From an uncultured Pseudomonadota bacterium (GTDB lineage: Bacteria; Pseudomonadota; Gammaproteobacteria; Steroidobacterales; Steroidobacteraceae), in NCBI GenBank assembly GCA_902826635.1, contig CADEFQ010000022.1, positions 19,503 through 56,780 of the forward strand: 37,278 nucleotides of DNA, in the 5' to 3' direction. Within the stretch, counting starts at the first letter, position 1, and every line of letters begins with the position of its first letter. Positions 31,837 to 37,278 of this stretch are shown here, one piece after another. Made by a program: the position numbers and the translations under genes. The notes beneath the pieces were generated by a model. The model was not told the DNA's origin. It worked only from the letters and a program-made list of their open reading frames with translations, and did not search any database.

Positions 31837-32900
31837 AGCGAGGCGCCGCGATCGCCGCTGCGGCTGCGGTGGTCGCGGTCGCCGCGGGTCTGTGGTGGTG
31901 GCAGGCGCGCCCGGGCGGCGCAACCGCCGCGCCGGGCCCGTCGCGCATCGTGACGCCCGAACGGCGCACCGTCGCCTCGTCGGTGCTCGCGACCGGCGTG
32001 GTGCGGTTGCGGGTCGGCGCGGAGGTACGCGTCGGTTCGCAGGTCTCGGGCATCGTGCAGGAACTCAATGTCACCGTGGGCTCGCATATTGATCGCGGCG
32101 CGGTGATCGCCCGCATCGATTCCCGCGGCATCGAGGCGCGCCTCGCGCAGGCACGCGCCCAGGGCAAGGTCATCGAGCAGGACGTGGCGCGCGCCCGTAT
32201 CGAGCTCGCGCGCGTGCAACGGCTCGAGGCGCAGAAGCTCGTTGCGCAAAGCGAAGTCGAGGATCGCACGCTTGCGCTCGCCGAAGCTGCTGCGCGACTC
32301 GAGAAGGCGCGGCGCGACGTCGCCGTCGTCGAGACGGACCTCGGTTACACCGTGATTCGCGCCCCGATCGCCGGGACGGTTGCTTCCGTGACGACGCAGA
32401 AGGGCGAGACGGTCGCCGCGTCGTTCACGACGCCGACTTTCGTCACGATCATCGAGGACAATGCGTTGCAGCTCGTCGCGATGGTCGATGAAACCGACAT
32501 CGGTGGGGTTGCCGCCGGCAATCCGGTCAGGTTTTCCGTCGAAGCGTTTCCCGCCGACGAGTTCGCCGGTCGCGTCGAACGGATCGCGCCGAAGGGGGCG
32601 ATCATCTCGGGCGTCGTGAACTACGAGGTGATGATCGGCATCGACGGCCCGGCCGAGCGGCTGAAGCCGGACATGACCGCGAACGTGACGATCGAGACCG
32701 CGCAGCGCGAAGCGCTGGTCGTGCCGAACGAAGCCATCTTGCGCGACGACGGCGCGCGCTATGTCATGGTCGATTCGGACGGCAAGCCCGAGCGGCGCGA
32801 CGTGAACGTCGGCGCGCGCGAGGGTGGCTTTACCGAAGTCCGGCGCGGCCTCGCGGCGGACGATCGCGTGCGGATCGGCGCTGTCGCGCCAACGGAGTGA
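31833..32900 (+). CDS. MacA-like periplasmic adaptor (HlyD/RND-MFP family)
   Basis: This 355-residue protein starts GTG at 31833 with an N-terminal membrane anchor (GAAIAAAAAVVAVAAGLWWW). It continues with the barrel-sandwich half EVRVGSQVSGIVQELNVTVG, a coiled-coil hairpin (about 95-165, RLAQARAQGKVIEQDVARAR), the second lipoyl half TVIRAPIAGTVASVTTQKGE, and beta-barrel and membrane-proximal domains. It bridges the inner-membrane MacB-like part to an outer-membrane channel. It overlaps the small secreted protein gene by four bases (GTGA), and the ATPase gene starts two bases after its stop. No TolC-like gene is in the window. Confidence 0.9.
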   Translation: MKRGAAIAAAAAVVAVAAGLWWWQARPGGATAAPGPSRIVTPERRTVASSVLATGVVRLRVGAEVRVGSQVSGIVQELNVTVGSHIDRGAVIARIDSRGIEARLAQARAQGKVIEQDVARARIELARVQRLEAQKLVAQSEVEDRTLALAEAAARLEKARRDVAVVETDLGYTVIRAPIAGTVASVTTQKGETVAASFTTPTFVTIIEDNALQLVAMVDETDIGGVAAGNPVRFSVEAFPADEFAGRVERIAPKGAIISGVVNYEVMIGIDGPAERLKPDMTANVTIETAQREALVVPNEAILRDDGARYVMVDSDGKPERRDVNVGAREGGFTEVRRGLAADDRVRIGAVAPTE

Positions 32901-32902
32901 GC

Positions 32903-33592
32903 ATGATCGAAGCGAACCATCTTTCCCGGACTTACCAGCGCGGCGACGGCACGCCCGTCACCGCGCTGCGTGACGTGACGTTCACGATCGCCGCGGGCGA
33001 GTTCGTGGTGATCCGTGGCGCATCGGGTTCAGGCAAATCGTCGCTGCTCAACATCCTCGGCTGTCTCGACACGCCGAGCTCGGGCCGCTACCGGCTCGCC
33101 GGTGAAGACGTTTCGGTGCTGCCCGACGACGAACGCTCGCACGTGCGCTCGAGGCGCATCGGCTTCGTGTTCCAGAGCTTCAACCTGCTGCCGCGCGCGA
33201 CCGCCGTCGAGAACGTCGAGCTGCCGGCGTTGTACACCGGCGCCGCGCCGGATCGCGCGCGGGCACGAAAGCTGCTCGAGCGCGTCGGGCTCGCAGAGCG
33301 CGCCGAGCATTTCGCGACCGAGTTGTCGGGTGGCGAGCAGCAGCGGGTGGCGATCGCGCGGGCGCTGATGAACGATCCACCCGTGTTGCTCGCCGACGAG
33401 CCGACGGGCAACCTCGATTCCGCGGCCGGCGAAAGCGTGATGCAGTTGTTCACGAGCCTGCACGAAGGCGGCCGCACGATCGTGCTCGTTACCCACGACG
33501 AACAGGTCGCGTCCTTTGCCGACCGCGAGATCCTGATCCGCGACGGCGTCGTCGCTTCGGACACGGTGCGGCGCGAACGGAGCCCGGCATGA
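32903..33592 (+). CDS. ABC transporter ATP-binding protein (MacB/LolD type)
   Basis: This 229-residue ATPase has Walker A GASGSGKSS (39-47), a Q-loop in GFVFQSFNLLP, the signature LSGGEQQRVAIARAL, Walker B VLLADEPTGNLD and the H-loop VTHDEQV. It powers MacB/LolCDE-type machines that work by mechanotransmission rather than by classical transport. I prefer the ATG at 32903, with GGAG five bases upstream, over the GTG at 32897. It overlaps the first permease gene by four bases. It is a free-standing ATPase, unlike E. coli MacB where ATPase and permease are fused. Confidence 0.95.
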   Translation: MIEANHLSRTYQRGDGTPVTALRDVTFTIAAGEFVVIRGASGSGKSSLLNILGCLDTPSSGRYRLAGEDVSVLPDDERSHVRSRRIGFVFQSFNLLPRATAVENVELPALYTGAAPDRARARKLLERVGLAERAEHFATELSGGEQQRVAIARALMNDPPVLLADEPTGNLDSAAGESVMQLFTSLHEGGRTIVLVTHDEQVASFADREILIRDGVVASDTVRRERSPA

Positions 33593-34812
33593 GCGCGCAA
33601 CGCGTGGTCGCAAGCGCGTGGCGCTCGCTCGCGCGCAGCAAGGCGCGCAGTTTCTTCATGATGCTCGGCGTGATCGTCGGCATCGCTGCGCTCACGGCGC
33701 TCGCGTCGGTGGGTGAAGCGACGCGGCAGGAAACCCTGCGCCAGTTCAAGCGCATGCTCGGCACCTTCGATACGCTCACCATCCGCCCCGGCGCCGGCAG
33801 CACGCGCGGCATGCCGTCACTCGGCTCGGTCGAGCCCTCACTCAAGTTCCCCGATGGCCCCGCGATTGCCGCGGGTGTGCCGGGCGTGAAGCGCGTCGCC
33901 CTCGTGCAGCAGGCCTTCGACCTCGACGTCAGCTATCGCGACGCGACGACGGTGCCGCTCGTGCTCGGCGTGTCGCCCAACTGGGCGGATGTCCGCGGCG
34001 AGAGCGTCGCGAGCGGCGCGCACCTCTCCGAGGAGGACGACCGCTCGCTCGCGCGCGTGACGGTGATCGGCGCCGATGTCGCGCGCGTGCTCTTTCAGGG
34101 CGAGGACCCGCTCGGCAAGGTGATCCGCATCGCCGACGTGCCGTTCCAGGTGAAGGGCGTCATGGCGTCGCGCGGCGCGGGTCCGGGCGGCGCGAGTCTC
34201 GACAACATGCTCGTCGTCCCGGTGTCGACGGCGTCGAAGCGTTTGTTCAACCGTGATTACCTGACGACGCTGGTCGTGCAGTTGAATGATGCGAACGCGA
34301 GTGACCGCGTCGCCGAGGACGTGCGGGCGCTGCTGCGCGAGCGGCACCGGATCATCCCGCCGGCGCAGGACGACTTCACGGTCGGCAGCCCGCGCGCGAC
34401 GCTCGCGCAGATTTCGAAAGTGGGCACCACGCTGTCGAAGGTCGTGACCGGCGTCGCCGTGATCGCAACCCTGATCGGCGGCGCGGTGATCATGAGCCTG
34501 ATGCTGATCGGCGTATCGGAGCGGCGGCGGGAAATCGGTGTGCGCCGCGCGGTGGGCGCGACGCGTGCCGACGTGATGCGACAGTTCCTCGTCGAAGCGA
34601 CGCTGATTTCGGCACTCGGCGGCGCAATCGGGATCCTGATCGGCGCCGGCGGCGCCACGGTGGGCGCGTTGCTGCAGAAACTGCCGCCCGCCTACATGTG
34701 GAGCATGATCGGCGGCGCCGTCGCGCTGTCGGTCGCGGTCGGCATCGTTTTCGGCCTGTACCCCGCCTGGAAAGCCGCCAACGTCGACCCGATCGAGGCG
34801 CTGCGCAGCTGA
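33589..34812 (+). CDS. FtsX/MacB-like permease, first subunit
   Basis: This 407-residue permease has one N-terminal helix (about 20-42, FFMMLGVIVGIAALTALASV), a large MacB_PCD periplasmic domain (about 45-280) and three C-terminal helices (about 285-400) with RRREIGVRRAVGATRADVMR, the coupling motif of FtsX-family proteins. It ends with the family terminus AANVDPIEALRS. It starts inside the end of the ATPase gene (ATGA) and is followed at once by a second permease gene. The pair is likely a heterodimer. Confidence 0.93.
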   Translation: MSAQRVVASAWRSLARSKARSFFMMLGVIVGIAALTALASVGEATRQETLRQFKRMLGTFDTLTIRPGAGSTRGMPSLGSVEPSLKFPDGPAIAAGVPGVKRVALVQQAFDLDVSYRDATTVPLVLGVSPNWADVRGESVASGAHLSEEDDRSLARVTVIGADVARVLFQGEDPLGKVIRIADVPFQVKGVMASRGAGPGGASLDNMLVVPVSTASKRLFNRDYLTTLVVQLNDANASDRVAEDVRALLRERHRIIPPAQDDFTVGSPRATLAQISKVGTTLSKVVTGVAVIATLIGGAVIMSLMLIGVSERRREIGVRRAVGATRADVMRQFLVEATLISALGGAIGILIGAGGATVGALLQKLPPAYMWSMIGGAVALSVAVGIVFGLYPAWKAANVDPIEALRS

Positions 34813-36032
34813 GCCGCTATCGGCATCTCACCGCCGCGTCGTGGCGCCAGTTGTGGCGCTACCGCGCCCGCTCGCTGCTCGTGATCGCCTGCGCGGCGCT
34901 CGGCGTCACGGGCTCGATCGCCGCAGTGAGCTACGCGTCGGGCGGGCGCCAGCAGGTGATCGACCAGGTGGCGCGGCTCGGCACGAATGTCGTCGTCGTC
35001 TCGGCGCTGCAGGATCGCAGCACCGGTGGGCGCGCCCGCAGCGGCACGATCGCGACGACGCTGCGCGAAGCGGACTATCGCGCGCTGCGCCGCGAGCTGC
35101 CGGCCATTGTGCGTTCGTCCGCGCTCGTCTCTTCGGGCCTGCGATTGAAGGCCGCAGGACTTTCGAAGGTATCGCCGGTGGTCGGCTGCGAGCCCGACTT
35201 TTTCCGCATCAAACACTGGGCCGTCGAAGCAGGGGAAGGCTTTGACGACGCACAGCTGCGGCGCGCCGCGCGCGTCGCCCTACTCGGCGCGACCGTCGCC
35301 AGGGATCTCTACGGCGAGGCGTCGCCGCTCGGTGAACGCCTGTTCATCAACCGCGTACCGTTTGAGGTGATCGGTGTGCTCGCCGAGCGGGGCCAGGGGC
35401 TCGATGCAACCAACGAGGATGCCCAGGTCTACGTGCCGCTGTCCGCCGCGATGCGGCGCCTGCTGAACGTCGACTACTACAACTCGCTGGTGCTCGAAAT
35501 CGGCGATTTCGGCGCGATGCCGGCCGCCGTGCGCGACATCACCGAACTGCTCCGCGACCGGCATCGCACCGGGGCGTTCAAGCCCGACGATTTTTCGGTG
35601 CTGAACCAGCAGGAGCTCGGCAATACCCGTCTTGCCGCATCGAACCGCCTCGGGTTTTTCGTGCGCTGGATCGGGCTGTCGGCGCTGCTGGTCGCGGGCG
35701 TGGGCGTGCTCGCGATGGCCTGGATCACGGTGCGCGACCGCACGCGCGAGATCGGCACGCGTCGTGCGCTCGGCGCCACCGCGGCGGACGTGTTCTACCA
35801 GTTCGCTTTCGAGGCAATGGTGCTCGCGGTCACGGGCGCGGCGCTCGGGCTCGCGCTCGGCTGGCTCGCCGCAAAGGTGATCGCGGCGCGTGCCGCGCTG
35901 CCGTTCGTGTTCGACGCCGGCAACGCGGCGCTCGCGTTCGTGACGGCGATCGTGGTCAACCTCGCCTTCGTGAGCTGGCCCGCGCGGCGCGCGGCGCGGC
36001 TTGACCCGATCGTTGCGCTCAGGGATCAGTAA
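34809..36032 (+). CDS. FtsX/MacB-like permease, second subunit (start uncertain)
   Basis: This protein has about 407 residues: an N-terminal helix after LWRYRARSLL (ending VSYASGG), a MacB_PCD-like periplasmic domain, three C-terminal helices with DRTREIGTRRALGATAADVF, and the end AARLDPIVALRDQ. It is a paralogue of the preceding permease and the second half of a probable heterodimer. The start is unclear. A CTG at 34809 overlapping the previous stop (CTGA) gives a family-like start LSRYRHLTAASWRQ. The first canonical start after it is TTG 34851. An ATG at 34698 gives an implausible arginine-rich extension. Its 3' end overlaps the convergent cupin gene by 14 bases. Confidence 0.85.
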   Translation: MSRYRHLTAASWRQLWRYRARSLLVIACAALGVTGSIAAVSYASGGRQQVIDQVARLGTNVVVVSALQDRSTGGRARSGTIATTLREADYRALRRELPAIVRSSALVSSGLRLKAAGLSKVSPVVGCEPDFFRIKHWAVEAGEGFDDAQLRRAARVALLGATVARDLYGEASPLGERLFINRVPFEVIGVLAERGQGLDATNEDAQVYVPLSAAMRRLLNVDYYNSLVLEIGDFGAMPAAVRDITELLRDRHRTGAFKPDDFSVLNQQELGNTRLAASNRLGFFVRWIGLSALLVAGVGVLAMAWITVRDRTREIGTRRALGATAADVFYQFAFEAMVLAVTGAALGLALGWLAAKVIAARAALPFVFDAGNAALAFVTAIVVNLAFVSWPARRAARLDPIVALRDQ

Positions 36033-36672
36033 GCGGCTCGCGCGGGAATCGGGCGTCCGCTTCGCGAAAGGTTCGCAGCGCATTCCCGAGATCGAACGGC
36101 CTCTGCTTCAGGGTCGCGGCGTCCCATTCGCTGCGACCGGGGGCGAAGAAGTCTCCGCCGTAGATGTGTATTGCGCCGGTCAGTCGCTCGATCGGATTGA
36201 TGACGGAATGAATGACGTCGTTCGGCAGTGACAGGACGTCCCGCGTGGACAATGCGGCGGCGCCCGTTGCCTCGATGACGGAACCGGCGCGGCGCCACGT
36301 GATGTTGTCTTCACGTCCCGTGTAGATGCCGATCGTTGCCCACATGTTGTGGTCGTGGGGCAGGAGGACCATCAGCGGCGCCCAGATGACATTCAGGATC
36401 GTCAGGCCCGAGTCCTTGTAGAGGACATGGATCCCCGCGGTCGCCGGCTCACCCAGTGTCGCGAGCACGGCGGCGGGCGTGGCGATGGCGCGCTTCAGCA
36501 CTTCTGCGACGGCCGCCTGCGCATCGCTTTCCCGATTCGCTCCACGGACTTCCGCGACGAATCGATCCTTCTCGAAATCTGCCGATGCGCTCGCTCGACC
36601 ACCCAGAGCGCCGGCCGTCAAGGCTGCGACCCCGACCATTGCGTTCCTGCGCGTCACCTGGCCGATCGTCAT
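36019..36672 (-). CDS. Tat-exported cysteine-dioxygenase-like cupin
   Basis: This 217-residue protein has an N-terminal twin-arginine signal (TRRNAMVGVAALTAGALGG). A double-stranded beta-helix domain follows, of the COG5553-type predicted metal enzymes related to cysteine and cysteamine dioxygenases. Candidate metal ligands are H106 and H108 (LLPHDHNMWATIGIY), E121 (GREDN) and H155 (DVIHSV); TGAIHIYGGDFFAP follows. Such enzymes insert O2 at a thiol using iron, but the substrate here is unknown. Export of this fold is unusual. I chose the ATG at 36672, where the Tat motif begins; the open frame upstream crosses the LysR gene. It is divergent from the LysR gene with 79 bases between starts. Confidence 0.78.
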   Translation of the reverse strand: MTIGQVTRRNAMVGVAALTAGALGGRASASADFEKDRFVAEVRGANRESDAQAAVAEVLKRAIATPAAVLATLGEPATAGIHVLYKDSGLTILNVIWAPLMVLLPHDHNMWATIGIYTGREDNITWRRAGSVIEATGAAALSTRDVLSLPNDVIHSVINPIERLTGAIHIYGGDFFAPGRSEWDAATLKQRPFDLGNALRTFREADARFPREPLTDP

Positions 36673-36751
36673 GGCGCGGACGCTACGGTGTTTCCTGCGT
36701 CGACGCCAGATGGCAAGATCGGGATTCAGTCTCCCATGTTTCGGAAGGGCC
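36673..36751. promoter_or_regulatory. LysR-type divergent control region
   Basis: These 79 bases lie between the starts of the cupin gene (minus) and the LysR gene (plus). LysR regulators usually bind such shared regions to control themselves and the divergent gene. I looked for a T-N11-A dyad and found none convincing. Confidence 0.35.
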
Positions 36752-37278
36752 ATGGACCGGCTCGGCGCGATGCTCGTGTTTGCAACGGCGGTGGAAGCCG
36801 GCAGCCTCTCGGCAGCCGGCCGCAAGCTGGGGATGCCGCTCGCGACAGTCAGCCGCAAAGTTTCAGATCTCGAGCTGTACATCGGGGCGCCGTTGCTCGC
36901 TCGTACCACGCGCAAGCTGAGCCTGACGGATGCAGGGCGATCCTATTACGCCGCCTGCAAGCGCGTTCTCGAAGACGTGGGCGAGGCCGAACGCATCGCG
37001 TCGGGCGAGTACCGTGCACCGTGCGGCGAGCTGGTCGTGACAGCCCCGATCGTGCTCGGCCGCCTGCACCTCGTGCCGGTCGTCGCGGAGTTCCTCGCGG
37101 TCTGGCGAGACGTCAGGGTCCGCGCGGTGCTCGACGATCGGATACTCGGCATGCCCGAAGCACATATCGACGTTGCCGTCCGCATCGGGGAGCTTCCGGA
37201 CAGCGGCCTGGTCGCGACACGGCTGGGCCAGGTTCGACAAGTCGTCTGTGCAAGCCCCGCCTACCTCGCGCAGCGCGG
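36752..37278 (+). CDS. LysR-family transcriptional regulator (3' end beyond window)
   Basis: The first 175 residues are present and the frame is open to the window end. The N-terminal helix-turn-helix is clear: MDRLGAMLVFATAVEAGSLS, AAGRKLGMPLATVSRKVSDL, then LLARTTRKLSLTDAGRSYY. The substrate-binding domain begins near residue 90 (GELVVTAPIVLGRLHLVPVV) and continues with DVAVRIGELPDSGLVATRLG. GGAAG lies four bases before the ATG at 36752. It is divergent from the cupin gene, which it probably controls in answer to a small ligand. The missing part is about 120 residues. Confidence 0.92.
   Translation, partial: MDRLGAMLVFATAVEAGSLSAAGRKLGMPLATVSRKVSDLELYIGAPLLARTTRKLSLTDAGRSYYAACKRVLEDVGEAERIASGEYRAPCGELVVTAPIVLGRLHLVPVVAEFLAVWRDVRVRAVLDDRILGMPEAHIDVAVRIGELPDSGLVATRLGQVRQVVCASPAYLAQR

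Overview
This is a gene-dense, high-GC stretch (about two thirds G+C by eye) of a bacterial chromosome. It most likely comes from a gammaproteobacterium of the Xanthomonadales/Nevskiales/Steroidobacterales kind. The best taxonomic pointer is the run AsmA-family gene, mutY, yggX, an order known from Pseudomonas-like gammaproteobacteria; YggX and DUF4404 proteins are also mainly proteobacterial. The species assignment is inference. I see no insertion sequence, prophage, CRISPR array or plasmid function, and no gap between genes exceeds 300 bases.

Region 1 (1-6903, all minus strand) reads from a NNMT/PNMT-like methyltransferase through a type II NADH dehydrogenase, a six-helix membrane protein, a Tat-exported small dehydrogenase subunit and a GMC flavoprotein to an HDOD protein, a glycine-zipper protein and the start of a secreted protein. 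The middle genes look like a respiratory or periplasmic oxidation module. Region 2 (7039-13126, plus) is a signalling block: a cytoplasmic histidine kinase with six or seven PAS domains, four of them near-exact 130-residue tandem units, its NarL-type regulator, then an ECF sigma factor, a membrane anti-sigma-like protein and a DUF4097 repeat protein, each overlapping the next by four bases. Region 3 (13136-16341, plus) is a short AsmA protein, mutY, yggX and a GST-like protein lacking its N-terminal catalytic segment. An HdeD-type membrane protein follows on the minus strand.

Region 4 (17016-22120) holds tRNA-Phe(GAA) with a clear sigma-70 promoter, a Tat-exported flavin oxidase, a convergent DUF4404 gene, an SDR/MFS pair and a YcaQ-type DNA glycosylase. 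Region 5 (22136-24273) is a divergent JmjC-cupin/sulfotransferase-like pair with only 23 bases between the starts. Region 6 (24270-27717, minus) is a metal-uptake cluster with a DUF2946-like protein, an outer-membrane barrel, a periplasmic metal-binding protein and an ABC-3 permease, but no ATPase gene. Region 7 (27792-31171, minus) has an NfeD/slipin pair and a TolB-like beta-propeller protein.

Region 8 (31363-36032, plus) is a MacAB-like export system split into adaptor, ATPase and two FtsX-type permeases, translationally coupled to a small secreted protein. The window closes with a Tat-exported cysteine-dioxygenase-like cupin (minus) and a divergent LysR regulator that runs off the end. 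Most of the content is recognisable housekeeping and accessory genes. The least explained parts are the GMC module, the ATPase-less metal cluster, the JmjC/sulfotransferase pair and the secreted protein coupled to the MacAB-like exporter.
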